Shown here piece after piece: positions 27,335 through 36,430 of a stretch of 64,000 bases of DNA; within the stretch, counting starts at the first letter, position 1; every line of letters starts with the position of its first letter. The stretch is from Prochlorococcus marinus XMU1405 (GTDB taxonomy: Bacteria > Cyanobacteriota > Cyanobacteriia > PCC-6307 > Cyanobiaceae): NCBI RefSeq assembly GCF_017696275.1, contig NZ_JAAORF010000003.1, positions 589,515-653,514 of the forward strand, given 5' to 3'. The translations under genes and the position numbers were made by a program. Below the pieces are notes generated by a model. The model worked only from the letters and a program-made list of their open reading frames with translations. It was not told where the DNA came from and ran no database searches.

Positions 27335-29131
27335 ATGAGAAACAAAATTTGCGAAGAACTCAATAATACAGATATTGGTAAATTAGTTAATTTATGCGGA
27401 TGGGTAGATAGAAGAAGAGATCATGGTGGTGTCATTTTTATTGATTTAAGAGACCATAGTGGATTCCTACAAATAACAATTAACCCCGATGATGGTGCAG
27501 ATCTATTTAAACAGGCAGAAACTCTAAGAAATGAAACAGTAATAATGGTTAGCGGAATTATTAACGAAAGGCCAAAAGATTCAATAAATAAAAATTTAAG
27601 TACTGGAGAGTTAGAGCTTAAAGTTAAAGATTTGCAAATTCTCAACCAAATTAAAAAAAACCTACCTTTTCCAGTATCTATACATGATTATGAAAATACA
27701 AAAGAGGAACTCAGATTAAAATATAGATACCTTGATTTAAGAAGAGGTAAATTACTAGAAAATTTAAAAACAAGACATAAAATTATTAAAATTGCTAGAG
27801 AATTTCTTGATAGTTTTGGCTTTACAGAAGTAGAGACTCCATTACTTACAAAATCAACTCCAGAAGGCGCTCGCGATTTTCTTGTTCCTGCTCGTCTTTC
27901 GAATGGAGAATTTTTTGCTCTACCTCAATCCCCACAATTATTTAAACAACTTTTAATGGTGGGAGGCTTAGATAAGTATTATCAAATTGCAAAATGTTTC
28001 CGTGATGAAGACTTAAGGGCAGATAGACAGCCAGAGTTTACGCAATTAGATATTGAAATGAGCTTTATTAGTGAAGAAGAAATAATCTCTTTTAATGAAA
28101 GTCTTATAAAAAAAATATGGAAAGAAGTATTAAATATTGATTTTGATAATGCTTTTCCAAGAATGTCATGGAAAGCAGCAATGGATAATTACGGCACTGA
28201 TAGACCAGATACAAGATATCAAATGTTATTAAAAGATTTAGGAGAAGTATTAGGTGATATTGGCTTTAATATTTTCACCAAGGCAATTAAGTCTGGAGGT
28301 TCTATAAAATCCATAACAGTCAAAGGAGGTAATTTGAGTATTAGCAACGTAAGAATTAAACCCGGAGGTGATATCTTCCAAGTAGCTCAAGATGCAGGAG
28401 CGGGTGGTTTGGCCTTTATAAGAGTCAAAGGAGATGAGCTTGAGACTATTGGGGCAATTAAAAATAATCTAAATGAAGAGCATATAGCTGATATTTTGAG
28501 AATCACCGAAGCGCAAGATGGAGACTTAATTCTCTTGGGTGCTGGAGATAAACAAATTGTCAACCAGTCATTAGATAGAGTGAGACAATACATCGCAAAA
28601 GACTTAAATCTCATAGATAAAAGTAAATGGAATTTCTTATGGGTAACTGATTTCCCGATGTTTGAGAGAAATGAAGAGGAAAATAGATATGAAGCTTTAC
28701 ATCATCCTTTTTGTTCTCCAAAAAATATAAAATCTAAAGATCCTGAAAACTTGCAAAAAGAAATCGAGGACTCTATAGCAAATGCTTATGACTTAGTTCT
28801 TAATGGCTTGGAATTAGGAGGTGGCTCTTTACGTATTCATGAAGCAAACTTGCAAAGAGAGGTTTTGAAAACGGTAGGACTTACTGCTAAAGAGATTAAT
28901 GAAAAATTTGGATTTTTAATTGAAGCCTTAGAAATGGGTGCTCCTCCTCATGGTGGAATAGCGTTTGGATTAGATCGTATTACCATGCTGATCATAGGTG
29001 CAGATTCAATCAGAGAAACAATTGCATTTCCAAAAAATCAACAAGCAAAATGTCTTCTCACAAATGCGCCTTCAAATGTCTCAAAATCACAATTAAAAGA
29101 ATTAGATATTGAAATAACAATTGATGAATAA
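27335..29131 (+). CDS. aspS: aspartyl-tRNA synthetase
   Basis: AspRS charges tRNA-Asp. The 598-residue class II synthetase has the N-terminal OB-fold anticodon-binding domain ([21 protein letters not shown]), motif 1 ([12 protein letters not shown]), motif 2 ([19 protein letters not shown]) and motif 3 ([13 protein letters not shown]), with a bacterial-type GAD insertion between motifs 2 and 3 ([15 protein letters not shown] to [13 protein letters not shown]). Length is the usual ~590-600 residues. Whether it also charges tRNA-Asn is not readable by eye. Confidence 0.97.
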   Translation: MRNKICEELNNTDIGKLVNLCGWVDRRRDHGGVIFIDLRDHSGFLQITINPDDGADLFKQAETLRNETVIMVSGIINERPKDSINKNLSTGELELKVKDLQILNQIKKNLPFPVSIHDYENTKEELRLKYRYLDLRRGKLLENLKTRHKIIKIAREFLDSFGFTEVETPLLTKSTPEGARDFLVPARLSNGEFFALPQSPQLFKQLLMVGGLDKYYQIAKCFRDEDLRADRQPEFTQLDIEMSFISEEEIISFNESLIKKIWKEVLNIDFDNAFPRMSWKAAMDNYGTDRPDTRYQMLLKDLGEVLGDIGFNIFTKAIKSGGSIKSITVKGGNLSISNVRIKPGGDIFQVAQDAGAGGLAFIRVKGDELETIGAIKNNLNEEHIADILRITEAQDGDLILLGAGDKQIVNQSLDRVRQYIAKDLNLIDKSKWNFLWVTDFPMFERNEEENRYEALHHPFCSPKNIKSKDPENLQKEIEDSIANAYDLVLNGLELGGGSLRIHEANLQREVLKTVGLTAKEINEKFGFLIEALEMGAPPHGGIAFGLDRITMLIIGADSIRETIAFPKNQQAKCLLTNAPSNVSKSQLKELDIEITIDE

Positions 29132-29176
29132 GAATATATATGGATGTTCTAAAAGTTTTTTGTTTAAATAAAGTAT

Positions 29177-29206
29177 AAGGAGGCAGTGCTTAATTAAAAA
29201 TATTTA
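29177..29206 (+). promoter_or_regulatory. leader of pyrG with misplaced Shine-Dalgarno
   Basis: AAGGAGG at 29177-29183 is a strong Shine-Dalgarno match, but the pyrG ATG is at 29207, 23 bases downstream, too far for usual use. A GTG at 29186 begins a frame that stops after three codons (GTG CTT AAT TAA); it is only two bases from the Shine-Dalgarno. An upstream pyrG start is excluded by the in-frame TAA at 29195. Confidence 0.3.
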
Positions 29207-30817
29207 ATGTCAAAATTTGTTTTTGTCACCGGAGGAGTAGTTTCTAGCATTGGTAAAGGAATTGTAGCTGCAAGCCTAGGTAGATTATTAAAGTCTAGAG
29301 GATATACTGTTTCAATATTAAAACTAGATCCATATCTAAATGTTGATCCAGGCACAATGAGCCCTTTTCAACATGGGGAAGTATTTGTAACCGAAGATGG
29401 GGCTGAAACCGATCTAGATTTAGGTCACTACGAAAGATTTACTGATACAGCAATGACTAGGTTGAATAGTGTAACAACGGGATCTATTTATCAAGCAGTT
29501 ATTAATAAAGAAAGAAGAGGTAATTATAACGGTGGAACTGTGCAAGTAATACCTCACATAACGGGAGAAATTAGAGAAAGGATTCATAGAGTAGCCGCTA
29601 ACAGTAATGCAGATATTATTATTACTGAAATTGGTGGAACAGTTGGTGATATTGAATCTCTTCCTTTTTTAGAGGCAATAAGAGAATTCAAAAATGATGT
29701 CAATAGGAACGATGTTGCATACATACACGTAACATTACTTCCTTACATCAAAACCTCTGGCGAAATAAAAACTAAACCAACACAACATTCAGTGAAAGAA
29801 TTAAGATCAATTGGAATTCAGCCAGATTTACTTGTATGCCGAAGTGATAAATCTATCAATGAAGCTCTTAAAAAAAAGCTGAGTGGTTTTTGCGGTGTCA
29901 GTATCAACTCTGTAATTGAAGCTTTAGACGCAGACAGTATTTATTCTGTACCTCTTTCTTTAAAAAAAGAAGGTTTATGCAAAGAAACCCTGAAGTATTT
30001 AGACCTTGAAGATAAAAAATGTGATTTGAAAAATTGGGAACAACTAATACACAACCTAAGAAATCCTGGAGATCCAATAAAAGTTGCCCTTGTAGGCAAA
30101 TATATTGAACTTGGAGATGCATATTTATCCGTTGTTGAAGCTTTAAGACATGCATGCATTGAACAAAAGGCTTTATTAGATTTACATTGGGTAAGTGCTG
30201 AAATGATAGAAAAGAATTCAGCAGAAACTTACTTAAATGAAGTTCATGCAATTGTCGTACCCGGGGGATTTGGCAATAGAGGAGTCAATGGAAAAATTTC
30301 GGCTATAAAATTCGCAAGAGAAAATAAAATTCCTTTTTTAGGTTTGTGCCTTGGTATGCAATGTGCAGTTATAGAATGGGCCAGGAATGTAGCTAATCTT
30401 CCAGATGCATCTAGTTCAGAACTAGACCCAAACACTCCAAATCCAGTGATACATTTATTACCAGAACAGGAAGATGTAGTTGATTTAGGTGGGACAATGA
30501 GACTTGGAGTTTATCCATGTAGATTGACAAAAAATACAACTGGAAAAAACTTATATGATGAGGATGTTATTTATGAGAGACATCGACATAGATACGAATT
30601 TAATAATTACTACAAACAAAGTTTTTTAGATTCTGGATACAAAATTAGTGGCACATCACCAGATGGCAGATTAGTTGAGTTAATTGAGTTAGAAAATCAT
30701 CCATACTTCTTAGCCTGTCAATATCATCCTGAGTTTTTATCACGACCTGGCAAACCTCATCCTTTATTTAGAGGATTAATAAAAGCCTCTCAAGATAAGT
30801 TAACTCAATCAAATTAA
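29207..30817 (+). CDS. pyrG: CTP synthase
   Basis: PyrG aminates UTP to CTP using ATP and glutamine. The 536-residue protein has the N-terminal synthetase domain ([21 protein letters not shown]-loop at ~7-26, and [13 protein letters not shown]) and the C-terminal glutaminase domain with PGGFGNRG, the nucleophile C in FLGLCLGMQ, and the His/Glu pair in [14 protein letters not shown]. The length is normal. It follows aspS by 75 bases. The start at 29207 is fixed because an in-frame stop precedes it. The leader holds an oddly placed Shine-Dalgarno. Confidence 0.97.
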   Translation: MSKFVFVTGGVVSSIGKGIVAASLGRLLKSRGYTVSILKLDPYLNVDPGTMSPFQHGEVFVTEDGAETDLDLGHYERFTDTAMTRLNSVTTGSIYQAVINKERRGNYNGGTVQVIPHITGEIRERIHRVAANSNADIIITEIGGTVGDIESLPFLEAIREFKNDVNRNDVAYIHVTLLPYIKTSGEIKTKPTQHSVKELRSIGIQPDLLVCRSDKSINEALKKKLSGFCGVSINSVIEALDADSIYSVPLSLKKEGLCKETLKYLDLEDKKCDLKNWEQLIHNLRNPGDPIKVALVGKYIELGDAYLSVVEALRHACIEQKALLDLHWVSAEMIEKNSAETYLNEVHAIVVPGGFGNRGVNGKISAIKFARENKIPFLGLCLGMQCAVIEWARNVANLPDASSSELDPNTPNPVIHLLPEQEDVVDLGGTMRLGVYPCRLTKNTTGKNLYDEDVIYERHRHRYEFNNYYKQSFLDSGYKISGTSPDGRLVELIELENHPYFLACQYHPEFLSRPGKPHPLFRGLIKASQDKLTQSN

Positions 30818-30835
30818 TATTCTTTATTTTTTTGA

Positions 30836-31513
30836 ATGAAAATGACAAATTTTTTACCCTTAGTTGAACAATTTCATTCATTACAAGGTGAAGGTTATCA
30901 CGCTGGAAAAAGTGCTTTTTTTATAAGATTAGCCGGATGTAAAGTTGGATGTTCGTGGTGCGATACTAAGAATTCATGGGATGAAAAAAAACACCCTTCT
31001 ATATCAATTGAAAAAATAATAGATCGCATAAAAATTGCCAGAGAAAAAGGAGCATCTTTTTGCGTTATTACAGGTGGAGAACCTTTACAACATAACTTGG
31101 ATAATTTTTGCAAAGCCATAAAAAAAATGACGATGGGAGAAGAACAAAAGCCAATGAAGATACATATTGAGACAAGTGGAGTTAATTCGATATCAGGAAG
31201 CTATGACTGGATTACTTTATCTCCTAAAAGACACTCACCTCCAAAAAATTATTTTTTAAAAAACTGTAATGAAATCAAAATAATTATAAATGAAATAGAA
31301 GATATTGAATTTGCTATTCAAATAAAAAATGAAACTTTAAAACAATATCAACTTTCTAAAAGCGAAGATAGCTTAAAAAAAGAAGATAAAATTTTTTATT
31401 TACAGCCAGCATGGAACAATGCAAATGGTTTCTCTCTTGCTATTGATTTCGTAAAAAATAACCCCGATTGGAAATTGAGCCTTCAAACTCACAAATACTT
31501 AAAAATCAATTGA
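30836..31513 (+). CDS. queE: 7-carboxy-7-deazaguanine synthase (radical SAM)
   Basis: QueE is a radical SAM enzyme that contracts carboxytetrahydropterin to 7-carboxy-7-deazaguanine in the queuosine pathway. The 225-residue protein has the iron-sulfur motif C35-x3-C39-x2-C42 (LAGCKVGCSWCDTK), the FHSLQGEGYHAGK start and VITGGEPLQH (SAM/GGEP motif). The ATG at 30836 and another at residue 3 are both possible. It is 6 bases ahead of queC, the next enzyme. QueD is not in the window. Confidence 0.93.
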   Translation: MKMTNFLPLVEQFHSLQGEGYHAGKSAFFIRLAGCKVGCSWCDTKNSWDEKKHPSISIEKIIDRIKIAREKGASFCVITGGEPLQHNLDNFCKAIKKMTMGEEQKPMKIHIETSGVNSISGSYDWITLSPKRHSPPKNYFLKNCNEIKIIINEIEDIEFAIQIKNETLKQYQLSKSEDSLKKEDKIFYLQPAWNNANGFSLAIDFVKNNPDWKLSLQTHKYLKIN

Positions 31514-31519
31514 AATCAT

Positions 31520-32194
31520 ATGACTCTTAAAAATAAATCGATAGTAGTTTTATTATCTGGAGGTTTAGATTCTTCTACAGTTACTGGTATCGCCAAAAAA
31601 TCCGAAGCTAAAATTTTTGGCCTTTCATTTGACTATGGTCAACGCCATAAAAAAGAATTAAATTCTGCATCAATAATTGCAAAACACTTTGATATCGAAG
31701 AATTTAAAATAATTAAGCTTGACTTATCTTTATGGGGAGGGTCGTCATTAACTGATACTCAAAAAAATATTCCAATAGAAGGAGTACAAACTAATCAAAT
31801 TCCTAATACTTATGTTCCTGGGAGAAATACTATATTTATTTCCGTTGCACTAAGTTATGCCGAAGCAATAGATGCTGATTTTATAGGATTAGGAGTTAAT
31901 GCACTAGATTATTCTGGCTATCCAGATTGCAGACCTGACTACATTAAAAAATTTCAAGAATTAGCAGATTTAGCCAATAAAAGAGGAAGAGAAAATAATC
32001 CAATAAAACTTTGGACACCACTATTAGATTTAAATAAAGAGGAAATTATTAAATTAGCTTTTGATAATCATGTCCCTTTAGATAAAACATGGAGTTGTTA
32101 TTCGGGTAATTCAAAACCATGCGGTAAGTGTGATAGCTGCAGAATTAGAAATACCGCTTATGAAAAATGGCTTAATAACAATAATAAAAAATGA
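31520..32194 (+). CDS. queC: 7-cyano-7-deazaguanine synthase
   Basis: QueC converts 7-carboxy-7-deazaguanine to preQ0 using ATP and ammonia. The 224-residue protein has the PP-loop motif LLSGGLDSSTVTG near the N terminus, FDYGQRHKKEL, and a C-terminal zinc site with four cysteines in CYSGNSKPCGKCDSC. It follows queE by 6 bases, and its TGA (32192-32194) overlaps the pabB ATG (32191) by four bases, so translation of pabB may be coupled. This gives a queE-queC-pabB-pabC transcript. Confidence 0.95.
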   Translation: MTLKNKSIVVLLSGGLDSSTVTGIAKKSEAKIFGLSFDYGQRHKKELNSASIIAKHFDIEEFKIIKLDLSLWGGSSLTDTQKNIPIEGVQTNQIPNTYVPGRNTIFISVALSYAEAIDADFIGLGVNALDYSGYPDCRPDYIKKFQELADLANKRGRENNPIKLWTPLLDLNKEEIIKLAFDNHVPLDKTWSCYSGNSKPCGKCDSCRIRNTAYEKWLNNNNKK

Positions 32195-33504
32195 AAATAA
32201 AAAAAATAATTCTAGAAAAATGGATAGATCCAGCATTGATTACGCATCATCTAACAAAAAAATTCGGAGATAAAGGATTAGCTTGGCTAGACAGTGATGG
32301 CAAAGAAAATGGGGAATGGTCAATAATAGGAATTAAACCTAAAAAAATAATCCAATCAAGAAATATCAATAACTTAGACAAAACTAATAATCCATTTAAC
32401 AACTTAAAAAATATTGAAAAAGGATTTTGGATCGGATGGTTAAGTTATGAAGCTGGAGTATTCATAGAACCCAAGAACCCATGGCGAAAATCTAATATGG
32501 CAACTTTATGGATTGCATCATATGATCCAATCATTAAATGTAATCTAATAAAAAAAGAAATAATTATCGAAGGCACAAACTCATCCGAACTGATGAATTA
32601 TAAAAACATAATCAATAATATTAAAAATATTGAAGAAGAAATTATTAAAACAAATTTGAATTTTGATTTTTCAAAAATCAATTTGGAAGAAATGGCTGAA
32701 AAATTTCAGAAAAATATTCTAAAATTAAAAAAATTAATTTCCTTAGGGGATATATTTCAAGCAAACCTAACAACTAAATGCGAAATTGAATCTTCCAAAT
32801 ACTATAATCCTCTAGATATTTATTTGAAAATAAGAAGAAAATTAAGAGCTCCCTTTGGAGGAATAATAATAAATAATGATAATTATAAAGAGGCTGTATT
32901 ATCTACCTCGCCAGAAAGATTTATAAAAATAGATAATAAAAATTTTGTAGAATCAAGACCAATCAAAGGAACTAGATCCAGAGATAAGGATTTAAATCAA
33001 GACGCACTTAATGCTATCGATTTAATAACGAACGAAAAAGATAGAGCAGAAAATATTATGATTGTTGACCTAATAAGAAATGATTTAAGTAAAGTTTGCG
33101 AGACAGGAAGTATTATGGTGCCAGAAATATTAAAGCTTGAAAGTTTCTTAAAAGTTCATCATCTAACTTCAGTAATCAGAGGCAAATTAAAAAAAGATAA
33201 AAACTGGATTGATTTACTAAAAGCTTGTTGGCCTGGGGGCTCTATAACTGGAGCACCTAAATTAAGATCATGCCAGAGACTTTTTGAATTAGAAGAATAT
33301 GAACGTGGACCTTACTGTGGCTCTTTTTTAAAGCTTGACTGGAATGGAGAGTTTGACAGCAATATACTAATAAGATCATTTTTAATTAAAGACAAAAAAA
33401 TCAATATATATGCTGGTTGCGGAATAGTTATTGACTCAAATCCTGAAGAGGAAACTAATGAACTAAAGTGGAAACTTTTACCGTTAATTGATTCACTCAA
33501 ATGA
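32191..33504 (+). CDS. pabB: aminodeoxychorismate synthase component I (PabB-like)
   Basis: PabB, with a PabA glutaminase, converts chorismate to 4-amino-4-deoxychorismate for folate. The 437-residue protein has the chorismate-binding core: GDIFQANLTT, SPERFIKIDNKNFVESRPIKGT, NEKDRAENIMIVDLIRNDLSKVC and CWPGGSITGAPKLRS, with a weaker N-terminal half. TrpE is the main alternative; the downstream pabC and the four-base overlaps on both sides favour PabB. It lacks a fused glutaminase, so PabA/TrpG must come from elsewhere. The gene has an unusual AT content, but its neighbours do too. Confidence 0.88.
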   Translation: MKIKKIILEKWIDPALITHHLTKKFGDKGLAWLDSDGKENGEWSIIGIKPKKIIQSRNINNLDKTNNPFNNLKNIEKGFWIGWLSYEAGVFIEPKNPWRKSNMATLWIASYDPIIKCNLIKKEIIIEGTNSSELMNYKNIINNIKNIEEEIIKTNLNFDFSKINLEEMAEKFQKNILKLKKLISLGDIFQANLTTKCEIESSKYYNPLDIYLKIRRKLRAPFGGIIINNDNYKEAVLSTSPERFIKIDNKNFVESRPIKGTRSRDKDLNQDALNAIDLITNEKDRAENIMIVDLIRNDLSKVCETGSIMVPEILKLESFLKVHHLTSVIRGKLKKDKNWIDLLKACWPGGSITGAPKLRSCQRLFELEEYERGPYCGSFLKLDWNGEFDSNILIRSFLIKDKKINIYAGCGIVIDSNPEEETNELKWKLLPLIDSLK

Positions 33505-34328
33505 TTGAAACATTAGGCTGGCACAAGGATCAATGGTTGGATATTGAAAGAATATTTATTGCTGCTAATAATAGAGGATTAAAATTTGCTGATGGTATAT
33601 TTGAGACCATTTTGATAAAAGAAAACAAACCTATTCTTTTTGATGAACATCTGAAAAGGTTAGAAAAAAGTAGCAAGATTTTAAATATTAATCTCAAAAT
33701 AAATAAATTAACTTTGAAACAACTTATTCACGATGGAATTAGAAAGTTATCGCTTAAAAATGATCAATTTGCTTCAGTAAGAATAAACTATAGTCGAGGA
33801 ACTAATGAAGGTCGAACCCTAACAATTGATAGCACTTCAGAGACAAAAGATTTGGATAATATATGGCTTGAGTTCTATAGAATCAAACCAAATTTTAATC
33901 CAATAAGCGTTTGCATTAGTCAAACAGAAAAAATAAATGAATTCAGTCTTATAAGTAAATGCAAAACATTTTCATATAATCAGGCAATACAAGTTTTGAC
34001 AGAAGCTAATGAAAAATCATTTGATGATTCTATCCTTTTGAATACGTCAGGTGAACTTTGTTGTGGAAGTACATTTAATCTTCTAATTAAACGAAATAAT
34101 CAATGGATTACTCCTAGAAAAGAGAGCGGCTGTTTAGAGGGGATTATGATTTCTAAAGCTTTAAAATTGAAAATTGTAAAAGAAGAATTAATTCCTCCAA
34201 ATTTTCAAAATGATGACATAATAATTGCAATTAATAGCTTATCTTGCAGACAAATTAATCAAGTTAATGATTTAAAGCTTAAACCTAAATTCGATCCAAT
34301 TTATTTTTGGGATTTATTATATAGTTGA
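33501..34328 (+). CDS. pabC: aminodeoxychorismate lyase (class IV aminotransferase fold)
   Basis: PabC splits 4-amino-4-deoxychorismate into 4-aminobenzoate and pyruvate. The 275-residue protein is a fold-type IV PLP enzyme: NNRGLKFADGIFETILI near the N terminus, K155 in SKCKTFSYNQAIQ as the likely Schiff-base lysine, and SGELCCGSTFNLLI (cofactor phosphate loop) with SGCLEGIM. A branched-chain or D-amino acid aminotransferase is an alternative; pabB directly upstream (4-base overlap) favours PabC. Its 3' end overlaps the convergent cobA by 28 bases. Confidence 0.85.
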   Translation: MIETLGWHKDQWLDIERIFIAANNRGLKFADGIFETILIKENKPILFDEHLKRLEKSSKILNINLKINKLTLKQLIHDGIRKLSLKNDQFASVRINYSRGTNEGRTLTIDSTSETKDLDNIWLEFYRIKPNFNPISVCISQTEKINEFSLISKCKTFSYNQAIQVLTEANEKSFDDSILLNTSGELCCGSTFNLLIKRNNQWITPRKESGCLEGIMISKALKLKIVKEELIPPNFQNDDIIIAINSLSCRQINQVNDLKLKPKFDPIYFWDLLYS

Positions 34329-35116
34329 ACTTTATTAATATCTGGTAAGTAGACATCAGAAACTTTAGTTATATTGTTATTAACCTTAAATTCAACAATT
34401 TTTCCAATAATGATAATTGATGGAGCTAAAAATTCTTTATCTTTGATTTTAGCTGGAAGATTATCTAATTTCTCAATCAAACATTTTTGATTTTTTAAAG
34501 TAGCTTCTTGAATCACAGCGCATTTGGTATTCTTATCTAAACCACCAAGAATTAATTCTTCCACAATATATTCAATATTTTTTATACCCATAAAAATTAC
34601 TAAACTATCTGATGATTTAGCTAAATCTCTCCAATTCACTGTCTTTTTTTCGTTATCTACGCGCTCATGTCCAGTGACGAAAGTTACGGAACTAGCAGCA
34701 TCTCTATGGGTTAGTGGAATACCAAAATATGTGGGGGCAGCTATCCCAGAAGTAATACCAGGAACGATTTCAACTGAAATTCCATTTTTTTCTAAAATCG
34801 ATACCTCTTCACCACCTCTAGAAAAAACGAATGGATCTCCTCCTTTAAGCCTTACGACATTTTTGCCTTCTTTTGCCAATTTCAAAATAAGATCATTAGT
34901 TTCAGCCTGAGGTACAGAACACTTCCCAGCTCTTTTGCCTACATGGAAAATTTCTGTATTTTTTCCTGCCTCTTTTGTTATTTCATCCGGGATTAAAGCA
35001 TCATGAACTAATGCATCACAGTTTTTTATTAGACGTAAAGCTTTAAGAGTCAAAAGCTCAGGGTCACCAGGACCTGCTCCAACTAAATAAACAATGCCGG
35101 GCACAATAATCTCCAT
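34301..35116 (-). CDS. cobA: uroporphyrinogen-III C-methyltransferase
   Basis: CobA/SUMT methylates uroporphyrinogen III to precorrin-2, the branch to siroheme and cobalamin. The protein has the SAM-methyltransferase signatures VYLVGAGPGDPELLTLKALR, DALIPDE, VVRLKGGDPFVFSRGGEE, PGITSGIAAPTYFGIPLTHR and VTFVTGHE. I chose ATG at 35114-35116, giving 271 residues (MEIIVPGIVYLVGAG). A TTG two codons upstream (35122) is also possible. It is a stand-alone SUMT without fused CysG domains. It diverges from the MFS gene across 30 bases and overlaps pabC at its 3' end. Confidence 0.94.
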   Translation of the reverse strand: MEIIVPGIVYLVGAGPGDPELLTLKALRLIKNCDALVHDALIPDEITKEAGKNTEIFHVGKRAGKCSVPQAETNDLILKLAKEGKNVVRLKGGDPFVFSRGGEEVSILEKNGISVEIVPGITSGIAAPTYFGIPLTHRDAASSVTFVTGHERVDNEKKTVNWRDLAKSSDSLVIFMGIKNIEYIVEELILGGLDKNTKCAVIQEATLKNQKCLIEKLDNLPAKIKDKEFLAPSIIIIGKIVEFKVNNNITKVSDVYLPDINKVQLYNKSQK

Positions 35117-35146
35117 TAACAAGTATGGTAGTAAAAGTTAATCGCA

Positions 35147-36430
35147 ATGAAGGTAAATATTGTGAAAGAAAGTTTATTAAAACCAAATAAAAAATTTACT
35201 CTACTTAGTGCGTTTATCACTCTTCTAAATGATCGTTTAAGTGAAAGTATACTGTTACCCATATTACCCTCTTTTGTTTTACTTTTTGACTCTAAAGCAA
35301 GTACATATGGTTTATTATCATGCACTTACCAATTAGCTCAATTTACAGCTTCTCCTTTTATAGGACTTATGAGTGATAGATATGGAAGAAGACCTGTCAC
35401 TCTTTTTTGTATTACTGGTTCAGTAATAGGAATATCAATATTATCTTTTACAGTTCTTTTTAATTGGTCAAATTCAATAGCCACTATCCCGTTATTTTTA
35501 TTATTTTTAGCGAGACTTATTGACGGTTTAAGTGGAGGGACTGCAGCTACTGCAACAACAATTCTTGCAGATATTTCAAGCCCTGAAAAAAGAGCAAAAA
35601 CATTTGGTCTTATTGGTGTAGCTTTTGGCTTAAGTTTTTTCTTAGGTAATATTTTTGTTGTAATTTTTGCAAGAAATACAAATAATAATTTTATTATTCC
35701 AGTTTTGATAGCCTCAATTATCCCAATAATAAATTTTCTTCTTGTATTTTTTTACTTACCAGAAACCAAGCCTAATAGTGAAATAAATAAATCAACAACT
35801 GCTTTAAAAAACCCTTTAAAAGCTCTATTTACAGTTTTCAAAGAAGAAAAGATTAAAAAATTATCATTAGCTTTCTTTATTTACTTTATTGCTTTTACTG
35901 GATTGACAAATATCCTTATATTTTTCCTCCAAGAATCTTTAAACTGGACGACCAAAGCATCAAGCGGAACTCTTGTTGTAGTAGGAATCATTGCGATTAT
36001 CGTTCAGGGAGGATTAATTGGGCCTCTGGTAAAGCAATTTGGCGAAATGCGATTAACACTTATCGGATCAGGCTTTATTCTTGTGGCGTGTGCTCTTTTA
36101 ATAACTGCTCCAAAAGAAAATGCGACAATTAATATTTATTCAGCTGTTTCATTTTTAGCTGTTGGGGCAGGATTAATTACGCCCACGTTAAGAGCACTAA
36201 TATCAAAGAAATTAGACGTTGATAAACAAGGCTCAATTCTAAGTAACCTTCAAGGTCTGCAGAGTCTTGGAGGAGTTTTAGGAATTGCAATGGCAGGGAG
36301 GGTTTATGATAGTTTTGGTCCTAAATCACCTTTTATAGCTGGTTCCATTATCTTACTTTTCATGATATACCTTATTGCAGAGGGTAAAAACAATAATTCT
36401 TTTAGCAATCAAAATTCAAAAGTATCTTAA
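35147..36430 (+). CDS. major facilitator superfamily transporter
   Basis: A 427-residue polytopic membrane protein with about 12 hydrophobic segments. It has the MFS motif A GLMSDRYGRRPVTLF between segments 2 and 3, and a second-half copy is weak. Features such as RLIDGLSGGTAATATTILADISSPEKRAK resemble drug/sugar efflux members (TetA/Bcr-like, multidrug). The substrate cannot be identified. ATG at 35147 gives a short charged N terminus; an internal GTG at 35161 is not in the reading frame used. The stop overlaps the ppk ATG by one base, so it may be co-transcribed with ppk. Confidence 0.85.
   Translation: MKVNIVKESLLKPNKKFTLLSAFITLLNDRLSESILLPILPSFVLLFDSKASTYGLLSCTYQLAQFTASPFIGLMSDRYGRRPVTLFCITGSVIGISILSFTVLFNWSNSIATIPLFLLFLARLIDGLSGGTAATATTILADISSPEKRAKTFGLIGVAFGLSFFLGNIFVVIFARNTNNNFIIPVLIASIIPIINFLLVFFYLPETKPNSEINKSTTALKNPLKALFTVFKEEKIKKLSLAFFIYFIAFTGLTNILIFFLQESLNWTTKASSGTLVVVGIIAIIVQGGLIGPLVKQFGEMRLTLIGSGFILVACALLITAPKENATINIYSAVSFLAVGAGLITPTLRALISKKLDVDKQGSILSNLQGLQSLGGVLGIAMAGRVYDSFGPKSPFIAGSIILLFMIYLIAEGKNNNSFSNQNSKVS

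Noticed and set aside
29904..30251. 115-codon minus-strand frame opposite pyrG
   Set aside because: It lies wholly inside a well-supported gene, with hydrophobic low-information composition and no family motif.
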